Notes: generated by a model from the letters alone, not told the origin. Shown: positions 34,093-43,242, counted from the first letter of the stretch. The stretch: DNA of 64,000 bases from Marinibacterium profundimaris (GCF_002210095.1 NZ_AQQR01000003.1:592489-656488), one strand, 5' to 3'. Numbers and translations: made by a program.

Positions 34093-34162
34093 CTGAATAC
34101 GTCTGCAACTTCGGTAAACGGGACGCTGGGGGGACGCAAGCAATTTTTGCATACGATTGCAA
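34093..34162. promoter_or_regulatory. Two LacI-type operators upstream of the SDR-remnant operon
   Basis: CTGAATACGTCTGCAA (34093-34108) and TTGCATACGATTGCAA (34147-34162) are 16-bp sites with central CG, 54 bases apart. The second has the best arms in the window. They lie just upstream of the remnant/hydrolase/RraA/HisD operon. This 327-base gap has no other gene. Confidence 0.75.
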
Positions 34163-34323
34163 AAATGCACCCACGTCAGTCGCTCGATCGCGCACCCGAT
34201 GCCGTTCTCAGAGGGCGCGAAGGCGCTGCGATTGCAACAGTTTCATCCCGGCCGGTGCAACAGGGCGAGGAGACGAGCGGCCAGCCCGGGCCCGGAAAGC
34301 GACAGATCGGCAGCTCTCGAATC

Positions 34324-34358
34324 GCCCGGGCGGCCCCTGTGACCGAAGCCGCCCGGGC
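34324..34358 (-). terminator. Perfect 11-bp hairpin after the SDR gene
   Basis: GCCCGGGCGGC and GCCGCCCGGGC surround a 13-base loop about 40 bases past the SDR stop. There is no T-run, so it may act as a transcript-end stabiliser or weak terminator separating the hydantoin cluster from the LacI-controlled unit. Confidence 0.6.
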
Positions 34359-34399
34359 AGTCTTTCGCGGCGCGGCCGCGGCGAAAGATGTCGTGCCGG

Positions 34400-35149
34400 T
34401 TACAGACCCCGGATCAGGCCGCCGTCCACGCGCAGCATCGAGCCGGTGACATAGGCCGCCTGCTGCGAGCACAGGAAGGTGACCATGGCGCCGAATTCCT
34501 CGGGCTTGCCATAGCGCCCGGCGGGGATCGTCTTGCGGCTGGCCTCCTGCACATCGTCCAGCGAGGCGCCGGTCTTTTCGGCCTTGATCCCGTCCAGCTG
34601 CGCCAGACGGTCGGTAGCGATGCGGCCCGGCATCACGATGTTGACGGTGACGCCATGGGGCGCGACCTCTTCGGCCAGCGTCTTGGACCAGCCGGCCACC
34701 GCCCCGCGCACGCCGTTCGACAGCGCCAGGTTCGGGATCGGCTGAACCATGCCGGACGAGCCGATGGTCACCACGCGGCCCCAGCCCTTGTCGATCATGC
34801 CCGGCAGCGCGGCGTCGGTGATGGCGAAGATCGGCGTGGCCATGGCCTCGAACGCCGCCGCCCAGGCCGCGGTGCTTTGCCCCCTGGCCGGGCCTGCGGC
34901 GGGACCGCCGCAATTGTTCACCAGGATATCGACCGGCTGGTCGGCCAGCCGCGCGATCAGCGCGTCGACGCTGGCCGGATCGGAGAGGTCCAGCGCCAGC
35001 CCTTCCATCCCCTCGGCCGGCGCCGTTCCGCTGCGCGAGGCGGCGATCAAATGCGCGCCTTCGGCGGCCAGCAGCGTGGCGCTTGCCGCGCCCAGTCCAC
35101 GGCTCGCGCCCAGCACCAGCGCGGTCTTGCCCGTCAGTCCCAGATCCAT
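34400..35149 (-). CDS. Atypical SDR family oxidoreductase
   Basis: A 249-residue Rossmann-fold protein. The cofactor motif is GASRGLG near residue 14-20, and NNCGGPAAG replaces the NNAG motif. The catalytic serine region is GSSGMV, but the usual Tyr-x3-Lys is not present; the equivalent stretch reads LALSNGVRGAVAGWSKTLAE. A subgroup of SDRs with this NG/A-LR pattern exists and its activity is unclear. It is the last gene of the hydantoin cluster, overlapping the DapA-like stop by one base. NAD(P)-dependent redox is the family default, not demonstrated. Confidence 0.85.
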   Translation of the reverse strand: MDLGLTGKTALVLGASRGLGAASATLLAAEGAHLIAASRSGTAPAEGMEGLALDLSDPASVDALIARLADQPVDILVNNCGGPAAGPARGQSTAAWAAAFEAMATPIFAITDAALPGMIDKGWGRVVTIGSSGMVQPIPNLALSNGVRGAVAGWSKTLAEEVAPHGVTVNIVMPGRIATDRLAQLDGIKAEKTGASLDDVQEASRKTIPAGRYGKPEEFGAMVTFLCSQQAAYVTGSMLRVDGGLIRGL

Positions 35150-36072
35150 CAGTTCAGCTCCTTCAGTCGTTTCTCCTGCCGGGCGAGCAGACGCTCGACC
35201 TCGGCGATGGCCTCTCGGGCCAGCCCCGCACCAGGCGCGCGCAGCGCCGCCGAGCCGATGGCCCCGCGCTTGGCCAGCACGTATTTGCGCACCGCAAGCC
35301 CCGCGCCCGGCTGCTGTTCATAGCGCACCAGCGGCAGGTAGGCATCGAAGATATCCTGCGCGCGGTCCATGTCGCCGGCCGCAGCCAGCCGCACCACGTC
35401 GGCCAGCATCTCGGGAAAGCCGAAGCCCGTCATCGCGCCATCGGCGCCCCGGGCGATCTCTTCTGGCAGGAAAACCCCGCCATTGCCGCAAAGGACCGAG
35501 ATCCGGCGCCGGCCCTCGGCCTCGGCGGCACGCAGGCGGGTGATCTTGGCCAGGCCCGGCCAGTCCTCGTGCTTGAGCATCACCACCTGCGGGACCTCGT
35601 CGATGATCCGGCCCAGCACCTCGTCCGAGATGTGAACGCCGGTCGACAGCGGGAAATCCTGCAGCACGATCGGCACGTCGTCGCCAAGGGTCCGCGCGAC
35701 CTGCGCGAAATAGCCGTGGATCTGCGGATCGGTCTTCAGGCTGCCGGGCGTCGTGACCATGCAGCCGGCCGCGCCCATGTCCATGACCGCGCGGCCCAGC
35801 TCTCCGATCGCAGCCAGCCCGGGGGCCGAGACGCCGACCACGACGGGCTTGCCCCCGGCGCGACGGATCACGCGGTCGGCCACGGCGCGGCTTTCGGCCT
35901 GGGTCAGCTTGGGCGCCTCGCCCATCATGCCCAGGATCGTCAGCCCGTCGGCGCCCTTGTCGAAATAGAAATCCACCACACGGTCGAGGCTGTCGAAATC
36001 GATCTCGCCACTGTCGGTGAAGGGGGTGACGGAAATCACGTAGACGCCTTTCGCGTCCGCGGTCAGTGTCAT
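35149..36072 (-). CDS. DHDPS/NAL-family (DapA-like) aldolase of unknown substrate
   Basis: A 307-residue TIM-barrel class I aldolase-like protein. The Schiff-base lysine is visible in VVMLKHEDWPG near 165. The catalytic tyrosine of true DapA/NanA (normally YN-x-P) is replaced in IVLQDFPLSTG near 140. It is therefore unlikely to make dihydrodipicolinate. It lies between the LysR gene (53 bases) and the SDR gene (1-base overlap). It may process a 2-oxo or aldehyde intermediate of the cluster; this is inference. Confidence 0.85.
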   Translation of the reverse strand: MTLTADAKGVYVISVTPFTDSGEIDFDSLDRVVDFYFDKGADGLTILGMMGEAPKLTQAESRAVADRVIRRAGGKPVVVGVSAPGLAAIGELGRAVMDMGAAGCMVTTPGSLKTDPQIHGYFAQVARTLGDDVPIVLQDFPLSTGVHISDEVLGRIIDEVPQVVMLKHEDWPGLAKITRLRAAEAEGRRRISVLCGNGGVFLPEEIARGADGAMTGFGFPEMLADVVRLAAAGDMDRAQDIFDAYLPLVRYEQQPGAGLAVRKYVLAKRGAIGSAALRAPGAGLAREAIAEVERLLARQEKRLKELN

Positions 36073-36125
36073 GTCTTTGGCTCCTTTGGTATTCGGTGCG
36101 CCGGCCCGGCGGCAGGGTGCGGCCC

Positions 36126-37067
36126 CTATGCGGTCTGGGGCTCGGCGATGAGAAGATCGCTGTCGGCGAAGGCCGCGCGCAGGTCGGCCATGAAGCTGTG
36201 CAGCAGGCCCGAATGCGGCACGCCGCGCCGTGTGTACATCACCGCCTTGACCTCGCAGGCGGGCAGAAACGGCTTGCACACCAGCGCATCGGTGGCATGG
36301 GTGGAGGCAGAATAGGGATCGACCACGGTGACGCCCAGGTGCTGCGCCGCAAGCGCGGTGGCGGTGGCGCAATAGCGCACCTCGATCCGCGGCACATGGC
36401 GGGCGCCGACCTGTTCATAGGCCTTGCGCACCAGCTGCCCCATGTTCGAATCCCGCTCCAGCCCGACCAGCGGCTGATCCTGCAGGTCCAGCGCCGTCAG
36501 GTTGGGCCGCGCGGCCAGCGGGCTGCCCCGCGGCACCAGCGCCACCATGTGGGCGCGGTGCAGCACGTCGCTGTTAAGCGTCGCGTGGCGGTCGTGATCC
36601 AGCGCCAGACCGATGTCGGCGTGTCCGCTCTGGACCGCGTCCTTCACCTGCTCCAGCCGCCGCACGTCAAAGGCGACCGACACGTCGGGTCGGTCCTCGA
36701 GAAAGCGGCGCAGCGCCACGGGGGCAACGGAATAGCCCAGCGGCGGGGTGGCGATCACCTTGAGCCGGCCGGCCATACCCAGCTGCATGTCCCGCGCCCG
36801 CTGGGAAAATCCCCGCATCAGGCTGAAGATCGGGCGGATCTCTTCGTAAAGCGCGCGCGCCTCGGCCGTGGGCTGCAGCCGCCGCCCGGTGCGTTCGAAC
36901 AGGGTCAGGCCAAGCTGGCTTTCCAGCTGCCGCAACCCCGCCGACACGGCGGGCTGCGAGATGCGCAGCTGCTCCGCCGCTTCGACCGTGGTGGCGCAGC
37001 GCATCATCGCGGCAAAGATTTCGAGCAGCCGGAGCGAGACGTCCGGCAGCCCGGCCTCGGCCGTCAC
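36126..37067 (-). CDS. LysR family transcriptional regulator
   Basis: A 313-residue regulator. The N-terminal winged helix reads RCATTVEAAEQLRISQPAVS followed by LGLTLFERTGRRLQPTAEAR, the standard LysR pattern. The effector domain of about 200 residues follows. The start is GTG at 37067, overlapping the racemase stop (GTGA), so the regulator is embedded in the structural operon, unlike the usual divergent LysR layout. It may act at the AT-rich region near 43348-43386 upstream of the first gene; that is a proposal. Confidence 0.91.
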   Translation of the reverse strand: MTAEAGLPDVSLRLLEIFAAMMRCATTVEAAEQLRISQPAVSAGLRQLESQLGLTLFERTGRRLQPTAEARALYEEIRPIFSLMRGFSQRARDMQLGMAGRLKVIATPPLGYSVAPVALRRFLEDRPDVSVAFDVRRLEQVKDAVQSGHADIGLALDHDRHATLNSDVLHRAHMVALVPRGSPLAARPNLTALDLQDQPLVGLERDSNMGQLVRKAYEQVGARHVPRIEVRYCATATALAAQHLGVTVVDPYSASTHATDALVCKPFLPACEVKAVMYTRRGVPHSGLLHSFMADLRAAFADSDLLIAEPQTA

Positions 37068-37720
37068 CTGCCCGCCCCGGCAAGACCCAGCGCCATGGCC
37101 GCCGCGGCCTGCACCGGGTCGATCACCTTGATGCCGATTTCCTGTTCCAGCCGCGCCCGGACCGGCGCCATGCCGGCACAGCCCAGAACCACCGCGCCCG
37201 CGCCCATCTCGCCCAGCTCACGGCCCAGGCTGACGCAGCGGTCGTAGACCGCCGGATCGCGGCCCGAGGCTTCGGCCGAGACGCCGGGCAGCGCCAGCTC
37301 TCCGGCCAGGCGGCTTTCGACGCCCATGGCCCTGATCCTGACCCGATGCCGCGCCACCGACATCGGCGACAGCGCGATGATGCCGAACCGGTCCGCCACC
37401 GCCATCGCGGTCAGCATGCCGGCCTCCTGGATGCCGATCACCGGGGCGGGCACCAGCGGGCGCGAGATGTCCACACCCGGATCGGAGAAACAGGCCGAGA
37501 CATAGGCCGCAGCATCCGGGCGGGCCCGGACGGCATTGGCGAAGCCCAGCGCGGCCACGGCCACGTCCTCGCCGGACATGATGGTGGCCGGGCTCTCGGG
37601 CAGGTCGGTGACCTCGAAGGCAGGCCCCGACGGCGGTGCCAGATGCGCGATCGCGTCGCGGATGCCCTGGGTCACGGCCGCCGAGGAATTGGGGTTGATG
37701 ATCAGGATCTTGCCGGCCAT
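37064..37720 (-). CDS. Hydantoin/Asp-Glu racemase family protein
   Basis: A 218-residue protein with the two catalytic cysteines of the family: SACFSDPGVD near 80 and VLGCAGMAPV near 180. The N-terminus KILIINPNSS is typical of hydantoin racemases. It would interconvert D- and L-5-substituted hydantoins, letting the D-specific enzymes next to it use both forms. It overlaps the hydantoinase gene by one base and the LysR gene by four. Confidence 0.9.
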   Translation of the reverse strand: MAGKILIINPNSSAAVTQGIRDAIAHLAPPSGPAFEVTDLPESPATIMSGEDVAVAALGFANAVRARPDAAAYVSACFSDPGVDISRPLVPAPVIGIQEAGMLTAMAVADRFGIIALSPMSVARHRVRIRAMGVESRLAGELALPGVSAEASGRDPAVYDRCVSLGRELGEMGAGAVVLGCAGMAPVRARLEQEIGIKVIDPVQAAAAMALGLAGAGR

Positions 37721-39174
37721 CAGCGCAGCTCCGCGCCGAAGTTCTGCGCCGGGTCCAGCTCTTTCGCGGTAAAGCCCGGCTTGCCGCGCAGGTCGACGGG
37801 CTGGCGGGCAACGAACCGGCCCTGGCCTTCCTGAGCCTTCAGCTCGCCGTTCTCGACGATCACCGCGCCGCGGGTCATCACGATCTCGGGCTTGCCGGTC
37901 AGCTCCATGCCTTCGAAGGGCGTGTAATCCATGTTGTCGTGCTGGTCGGCGGCGGTCACGGTCACGCGCGCCTCTGGGTCCCAAATCGCGATATCGGCAT
38001 CCGTGCCGGGCGCGATGAGGCCCTTGCGGTCGCAGCCGAAAGTCTTGGCCGCATTGGTCGAGGACAGCGCCACGAATTGCTCCAGCGTGATCCGCCCCTT
38101 CGCCACCCCTTCGGAGAAGAGATAGGGCAGCCGCGCGGCGATCCCGGGCATGCCGTTGGCGATCTTCGGATAGGGCGCGTCGCGTCCGTTGAGGAACTTG
38201 CCCGTCTCGTCGAACCGGTAGGGCGCGTGGTCCGAACTCACGCTTTCGAACGTGCCCTGCCCGATATGGTGCCACAGCGCATCCTGCGTGGCGTGATCGC
38301 GCAGCGGTGGCGAGCAGATGTACTTGGCCCCCTCGACACCGGGCCGGTCCAGATCTTCGCGGGTCAGCGCCAGGTATTGCGGGCAGGTCTCGGCAAAGAG
38401 CTTGGCGCCGTTGAACTTCTCGCGCCGCACGATCTCGGCCCCGCCGATGGTCGAGACATGCACGATGAAGAGCGGCGCATCGACAAGCTTGGCCAGCTGG
38501 ATGGCGCGGTTGATCGCCTCTTCCTCGGCCAGTTCGGGGCGCGAGATCGCATGGTATTTCGGCGCGGTCAGGCCCTTGTCGGCCAGCTTGCGGTTCATCC
38601 ACTTGACCATGTCGTTGTTCTCGGCATGGACCATGGTGATGGCGCCGTGTTCGCGCGCCACCGTCAGGATATCCAGCATGCCCCCATCGCCCAGGTTCAT
38701 CAGGTCATAGGTCATGAAGACCTTGAAGCTGGTGATGCCGCGCTCAAAGGCGCGGGGCAGCTGATCCTCCAGGACCTCCGGCGCCGGGTCGGAGATGATC
38801 AGGTGGTAGGAATAGTCGATGACCGAGCGCGCGGCGCGGGCATCATAGGTCGCGATCACATCGTCGACCGACTGGCCCCGGTGCTGCGCCGCGAAGGGAA
38901 TGAACGACGAATTGCCCCCGAACGCGGCCGAGACCGACCCCGACAGGTAATCGTCCGCGCTCATCACCCCCGAAGAGCTTTCCTGCGCGATATGGGCATG
39001 GGCCTCGATCCCGCCGGGCATGACGATCCGCCCGCCCGCGTCGATGCGCCTGTCGCCGCCTGTCAGGGTTTCGGCCAGGGCTGCGATCCGCCCGTCCCTG
39101 ATGCCGATGTCGCCCCTGGCCACGTAATCGGCCGTGGCGATCGTGCCGCCGTGGATCACCGTGTCGAATTGCAT
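37720..39174 (-). CDS. D-hydantoinase/dihydropyrimidinase
   Basis: A 484-residue cyclic amidohydrolase. Metal ligands and the carbamylated lysine can be placed: HxH in GIEAHAHIAQ near 57, Lys in FKVFMTYDLMN near 148, His in MVHAEN and LFIVHVST, and Asp in SSDHAP near 310. It opens hydantoin or dihydropyrimidine rings to N-carbamoyl amino acids. The ATG at 39174 gives the canonical start. The adjacent carbamoylase is of the D-type, which favours D-hydantoinase over a pyrimidine role. Confidence 0.92.
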   Translation of the reverse strand: MQFDTVIHGGTIATADYVARGDIGIRDGRIAALAETLTGGDRRIDAGGRIVMPGGIEAHAHIAQESSSGVMSADDYLSGSVSAAFGGNSSFIPFAAQHRGQSVDDVIATYDARAARSVIDYSYHLIISDPAPEVLEDQLPRAFERGITSFKVFMTYDLMNLGDGGMLDILTVAREHGAITMVHAENNDMVKWMNRKLADKGLTAPKYHAISRPELAEEEAINRAIQLAKLVDAPLFIVHVSTIGGAEIVRREKFNGAKLFAETCPQYLALTREDLDRPGVEGAKYICSPPLRDHATQDALWHHIGQGTFESVSSDHAPYRFDETGKFLNGRDAPYPKIANGMPGIAARLPYLFSEGVAKGRITLEQFVALSSTNAAKTFGCDRKGLIAPGTDADIAIWDPEARVTVTAADQHDNMDYTPFEGMELTGKPEIVMTRGAVIVENGELKAQEGQGRFVARQPVDLRGKPGFTAKELDPAQNFGAELR

Positions 39175-39247
39175 CTCTCGTGCTCCTTCCACCCTGCCCG
39201 TGGCAGGCCCTCGTGACGGGGCAGGCCCCCTGCCCCGTGCGTCATGT

Positions 39248-40174
39248 TCAGTCCGGCAGTTTCACGCCCGTCTGGCTGGCGATCAGCCCGTAATGCTCGA
39301 TGCGCCGGTGCGCGTCGAAATTGAAGACGGTCGACTTGCCGAAATCGCATTTGGCCAGATCGGCCTCGTGCACGATCAGCTCGTCGCCCTCTGTCTCGGC
39401 CCGGGCCACCACGAACCCGTCCGGGTCGACGATGATCGAACCCGCGAACATGTGGTTGCCGTCTTCCATCCCGCCCTTGGCCACCGCCACGGCGTAGGTC
39501 GAATTCTGGTAGGCCCCGGCGCAGACCGACAGCTCGTGGTGATAGATCCGCCGTTCCATGCCCTCTTCGGCCGACAGGTTGTTCTGCGACGGCGTATTGT
39601 AGCCCAGAGCCACCAGCTGCACGCCCTGCAGCCCCATCACGCGCCAGCTTTCCGGCCAGCGGCGGTCGTTGCAGATCGACATGCCCATGATGGCGCCCTG
39701 GTTGCGCACCACGCCGAACCCGGTGTCGCCGGGCAGGAAATAGCGCTTTTCCAGGTGCTGATGCGTCCGCTCCGGCTCATACTCGGCATGGCCGGGCAGA
39801 TGCGTCTTGCGGTACTTCAGCACGATCTCGCCCTCGGGGGAGACGATGATCGAGGTGTTGAAATGCTCGCCCTCGGGCGTCAGCTCGCAATAGCCGAAGG
39901 TGAAGCCCATGCCATAGTCCTTCGCCCGGTCGAACAGCGGCTGCACCGCCGCGTTGGGCATCTCGGTTTCGAACCAATGGTCGAACTCGGCCCGGTCCTC
40001 GACGTAGAAGCGCGGGAAGAAGGTGGTCAGCGTCATTTCCGGATAGGCCAGGAACTGCACGCCCTTTTCATGCGCCTCGTCCATGAGCTTCAGCATCCGG
40101 GCGACGACCTCTTCGCGGGTCTCGGCCTTCTGGATGCCGCCGATCTGCGCGCCGCCGATAACGAGTTTGGTCAT
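39248..40174 (-). CDS. N-carbamoyl-D-amino acid hydrolase
   Basis: A 308-residue nitrilase-superfamily enzyme. The Glu-Lys-Cys triad is seen in YPEMTLTTFFPRF near 46, VLKYRKTHLPGHAEYEP near 126 and SICNDRRWPESWRVMGL near 171. The segments TTFFPR, KYRKxHLPGHxEYE and CNDRRWPEtWRVMGL match D-carbamoylase. It converts N-carbamoyl-D-amino acids to D-amino acids, ammonia and CO2. It follows the ABC permease gene by 22 bases and precedes the hydantoinase gene by 73. Confidence 0.92.
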   Translation of the reverse strand: MTKLVIGGAQIGGIQKAETREEVVARMLKLMDEAHEKGVQFLAYPEMTLTTFFPRFYVEDRAEFDHWFETEMPNAAVQPLFDRAKDYGMGFTFGYCELTPEGEHFNTSIIVSPEGEIVLKYRKTHLPGHAEYEPERTHQHLEKRYFLPGDTGFGVVRNQGAIMGMSICNDRRWPESWRVMGLQGVQLVALGYNTPSQNNLSAEEGMERRIYHHELSVCAGAYQNSTYAVAVAKGGMEDGNHMFAGSIIVDPDGFVVARAETEGDELIVHEADLAKCDFGKSTVFNFDAHRRIEHYGLIASQTGVKLPD

Positions 40175-40196
40175 GCGATCTTCCTTTCAGTATCGT

Positions 40197-40871
40197 TCAA
40201 TGTATCGCCAGCCCGCGCTGATAGCGCGAGATCAGCCGCACGAGGGGCCACAGGATCGCGACGTAGATCAGTGCGGCCATGATGAGCGGCGAGGAATTGT
40301 AGGTGACCGAGCGCGCCATGTTCGCGGAATAGAGCAGCTCGGACAGGGACACGACCGAGGCCAGCGACGTCAGCTTCACGACCTCGACGGTATTCGACAG
40401 CAGGTCCGGCAGCACGTTGCGCACCGCCTGCGGCAGGATCACGTTGGCCAGGCACTGCGCCTGGCTCAGCCCGGTGGCGCGGGCGGCCTCGGTCTGGCCC
40501 TTCGGGACCGACTGGATGCCGGCGCGGAAGACCTCGGCGAAGTAAGAGGAGTTGTTGAGGAAGAAGGCGATGACCACGGCGAAGAACGGGCTCAGCTCCA
40601 GCCCGGCGAAGGGCAGTCCGGAATAGACGAACACCAGCAGGACCAGCGGCGGCAGCGCGCGAAAGAGGTCGATGAAGGCCACCGCCGGCCATTTCAGCCA
40701 GCGCCGCGGCGACAGCGCGGCAAGCGCCAGCACAAGCCCGCCGCACAGCCCCAGCCCGATCACGACAGCGCAAAGTTTCAGCGTGACGATCAGACCCTTG
40801 AACAGCAGCGGCCAGGCCTGGGCCATGATGTCGAGATTGAAGAAGAGGTCGATGAAATTGGCCATCGTCAC
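40197..40871 (-). CDS. Amino-acid-type ABC permease (HisM-like), second subunit
   Basis: A 224-residue polar amino-acid-type permease with about five helices, the RALPPLVLLVFVYSG segment, and the cytosolic loop GQTEAARATGLSQAQCLANV that contacts the ATPase. The GTG at 40871 overlaps the upstream permease stop; an ATG at 40865 is equally possible. It pairs with the 222-residue permease to form the channel. Confidence 0.9.
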   Translation of the reverse strand: MTMANFIDLFFNLDIMAQAWPLLFKGLIVTLKLCAVVIGLGLCGGLVLALAALSPRRWLKWPAVAFIDLFRALPPLVLLVFVYSGLPFAGLELSPFFAVVIAFFLNNSSYFAEVFRAGIQSVPKGQTEAARATGLSQAQCLANVILPQAVRNVLPDLLSNTVEVVKLTSLASVVSLSELLYSANMARSVTYNSSPLIMAALIYVAILWPLVRLISRYQRGLAIH

Positions 40872-41536
40872 ACCGCCCAGGAATAGCGTTTTTCAAGACC
40901 GCGCGACAGGATCACGACCGGCAGGAAGATCGCCAGGTAGGCCAGCGCGGCCATGGTCAGCGGCGTGGCGGAGCCCGAAAAGCTCTGCGCCGAAGACGAC
41001 ACGGCGAGGATCTCCTTGACCCCGATGACCGACCCCAGGGCCGTCATCTTGGTGATCGCCAGCGCCCGGTTGACCAGCGGCGGGATGCCCATGCGCACCG
41101 CCTGCGGCAGCGCGATATCGAACAGCGTCCGCGCAAAGCTGAGCCCCGTGGCGCGGCCGGCTTCCCATTGCCCCTTGGGCACGGCGGTCAGACCGGCCCA
41201 GAAGATCTCCTCGGCGAAGGCGGCCAGCACGCCGCCCAGCACGAGGATCAGGACCAGAGGCCCCGACAGGCTGATGCCCAGCCCCGGCAGGCCGAAATAG
41301 AAGATCAGGATCACCACCAGAGGCGGCAGCGCGCGGCCCAGGTCGGCAAAGACCACGATGGGCATGGTCAGGTACCAGCGCCCCAGCGTGCGCAGGCAGG
41401 CCAGCGCCAGCCCAAGGGCAAGGCCGCCGACCACGATCAGCCCGCTCAGCCAAAGCGTCGTGACGATGGCCGACAGCAGGTCCGGCAGGTATTTCGCCAT
41501 GACCGCGCCGTCAAAGAAGGTGTCGAGGAACCTCAT
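40868..41536 (-). CDS. Amino-acid-type ABC permease (HisQ-like), first subunit
   Basis: A 222-residue permease. Conserved are DLGRALPPLVVILIFYFGLP near 70 and the ATPase-contact loop KGQWEAGRATGLSFARTLFD. About five membrane helices are predicted. It follows the ATPase gene by 9 bases and overlaps the second permease. The pair presumably imports hydantoins, N-carbamoyl amino acids or related anions. Confidence 0.9.
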   Translation of the reverse strand: MRFLDTFFDGAVMAKYLPDLLSAIVTTLWLSGLIVVGGLALGLALACLRTLGRWYLTMPIVVFADLGRALPPLVVILIFYFGLPGLGISLSGPLVLILVLGGVLAAFAEEIFWAGLTAVPKGQWEAGRATGLSFARTLFDIALPQAVRMGIPPLVNRALAITKMTALGSVIGVKEILAVSSSAQSFSGSATPLTMAALAYLAIFLPVVILSRGLEKRYSWAV

Positions 41537-41545
41537 GCCCAGTCC

Positions 41546-42349
41546 TTATTCCCCGCCCTTGCGCAGGCGCGACAGGAAGGCCCGCAGCCGCTCGGAACTG
41601 GGATTGCCGAAGATCTGCTCGGGCGGGCCGGATTCCACCACGACACCGCCATCCATAAAGACCACCCGATCGGCGGCCTCGCGGGCGAATTCCATCTCGT
41701 GGCTGACAACGACCATGGTCATGCCCTGCTCGCGCAGCTGCTTCATGACCTTCAGCACCGAACCGACCAGTTCCGGATCCAGCGCCGAGGTGGGTTCATC
41801 GAAAAGCATCACCTTGGGATCCAGCGCCAGCGCCCGCGCGATGGCAACGCGCTGCTGCTGACCGCCCGAGAGTTCGCCGGGCATGGCATCGGCCTTGTGC
41901 GCCAGCCCCACGGTGTCCAGCATCTCCATGGCGCGGGCCTGTGCCACGGCCTTGTCGCGTTTCAGCGCCTTGACCTGCGCCAGCATCACGTTGGCCAGCA
42001 CGGATTTGTGCGGGTAGAGGTGGAAGCCCTGGAACACCATGCCGATCTTCAGCCGCATCCGGTCCAGCGCACGGCCGTGGCAGGCGGTGACGTGTTCACC
42101 GTCCAGCAGGATGGAACCCGAGGTCGGCTCTTCCAGCCGGTTGCAGCAGCGCAGCATCGTGGATTTGCCCGACCCGGACGGGCCGATGACAAAAACCAGC
42201 TCTCCCGCCTCGACGTTCAGGTCGATCGAGGTCAGCACCCGGACATCCCCGAACTGCTTTTCCAGCTTGTTGATTTCCAGCATCGGGCGGTCGTGGACCC
42301 TGGAATTTGGGCGATGGGTGCCGGGTGCGGCGTGCGGCGCTGCGGACAT
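41546..42349 (-). CDS. Amino-acid-type ABC transporter ATPase (GlnQ/HisP-like)
   Basis: A 267-residue ATPase with Walker [10 protein letters not shown], signature [15 protein letters not shown], Walker [17 protein letters not shown] and the H-loop [16 protein letters not shown]. The first 22 residues before [11 protein letters not shown] are not conserved, so the ATG at 42283 may be the true start; a GAGAG upstream of 42349 supports the longer form. It lies 59 bases after the binding-protein gene. Confidence 0.92.
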   Translation of the reverse strand: MSAAPHAAPGTHRPNSRVHDRPMLEINKLEKQFGDVRVLTSIDLNVEAGELVFVIGPSGSGKSTMLRCCNRLEEPTSGSILLDGEHVTACHGRALDRMRLKIGMVFQGFHLYPHKSVLANVMLAQVKALKRDKAVAQARAMEMLDTVGLAHKADAMPGELSGGQQQRVAIARALALDPKVMLFDEPTSALDPELVGSVLKVMKQLREQGMTMVVVSHEMEFAREAADRVVFMDGGVVVESGPPEQIFGNPSSERLRAFLSRLRKGGE

Positions 42350-42408
42350 GGGAAAGCTCTCGGGGTGGCGGGCGGGACGTCAGGCGCCCCGCCCGAGGGT
42401 TGCGTGGA

Positions 42409-43242
42409 TCAGAATTCGCAGCTCATGTCGTGAGCGGTGTCGTCATAGCCGTCGAATCCGGGCGTGCCGTAGCCCGGCGTGGGCGTGACGATCGTCGTGC
42501 CCTCGGCCGGGGTGACGCCGAACCATTCTTCGGACAGGGCGGCCATGGTGCCGTTGCTCTTCAGGCATTCCAGCACCGCGTCGATCTTGTCGCGGGTCTC
42601 GGTGTCGTCCTTGCGGAACGGGAAGGCCCAGACCAGGCCGGTGGGGTATTCATAGCTCAGGTCGATGCGCGGGTTCTTCTTTGCCGCCCAGGCCGAGACG
42701 GTCGCGCCGGCCAGGTTGGCATCCGCGCGGCCCGTGGCCACGGCCTCGACCGCGTCGGTGTTGGTGCCATAGGCCACGACCTCCCAGCCGAATTCCTCGG
42801 CGCGGTCGTTCAGGAAGCTTTCATAGACCGAGCCCTTGTTGACGGCGATGGTCTTGCCTTCGAAGGCCTCCAGCCCGTCCATCGGATCGGATCCGGCCGG
42901 CACGGTAAAGGCAAAGTTGGTGTCCATGAAGCCTTCGGTGAACAGCAGGTTCGCGGCGCGTTCCTCGGTCACGGTTGTGGGGGCCACGAGGAAATCGTAG
43001 GTGCCGGCCTGCAGCGCGGGGATCAGGCCCGAGAACTGCGCGGCGATGACCTCCATGTCGGTGCCGAGCGCCTCTCCGATGGCGGCGGCCAGGTCGACGT
43101 TGAAGCCTTCGACGCCGCCGGACATGCTGGGCATCGCATGCGGCGCAAAGGTGCCGTCAAGCGCGACCTTGTAGCCGTCGGCGTGTCCGGGAAGGGCAAG
43201 AACCGCCAGGCTGGCGGACAGAAGTACGTGCTTGGGGATCAT
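42409..43242 (-). CDS. Amino-acid-type (family 3) solute-binding protein
   Basis: A 277-residue periplasmic binding protein. The signal peptide MIPKHVLLSASLAVLALPGH ends near residue 21. Family features are GTFAPHAMPSMSGGVEGFNV, GLIPALQAGTYDFLVAPTTV near 82, and EERAANLLFTEGFMDTNFAF. It is the first gene of the transporter/hydantoinase cluster. A promoter region with an AT-rich palindrome lies about 120 bases upstream. Confidence 0.91.
   Translation of the reverse strand: MIPKHVLLSASLAVLALPGHADGYKVALDGTFAPHAMPSMSGGVEGFNVDLAAAIGEALGTDMEVIAAQFSGLIPALQAGTYDFLVAPTTVTEERAANLLFTEGFMDTNFAFTVPAGSDPMDGLEAFEGKTIAVNKGSVYESFLNDRAEEFGWEVVAYGTNTDAVEAVATGRADANLAGATVSAWAAKKNPRIDLSYEYPTGLVWAFPFRKDDTETRDKIDAVLECLKSNGTMAALSEEWFGVTPAEGTTIVTPTPGYGTPGFDGYDDTAHDMSCEF

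Noticed and set aside
35149..36072. Dihydrodipicolinate synthase (lysine biosynthesis DapA)
   Set aside because: The catalytic tyrosine motif is missing and the gene is inside a catabolic cluster.
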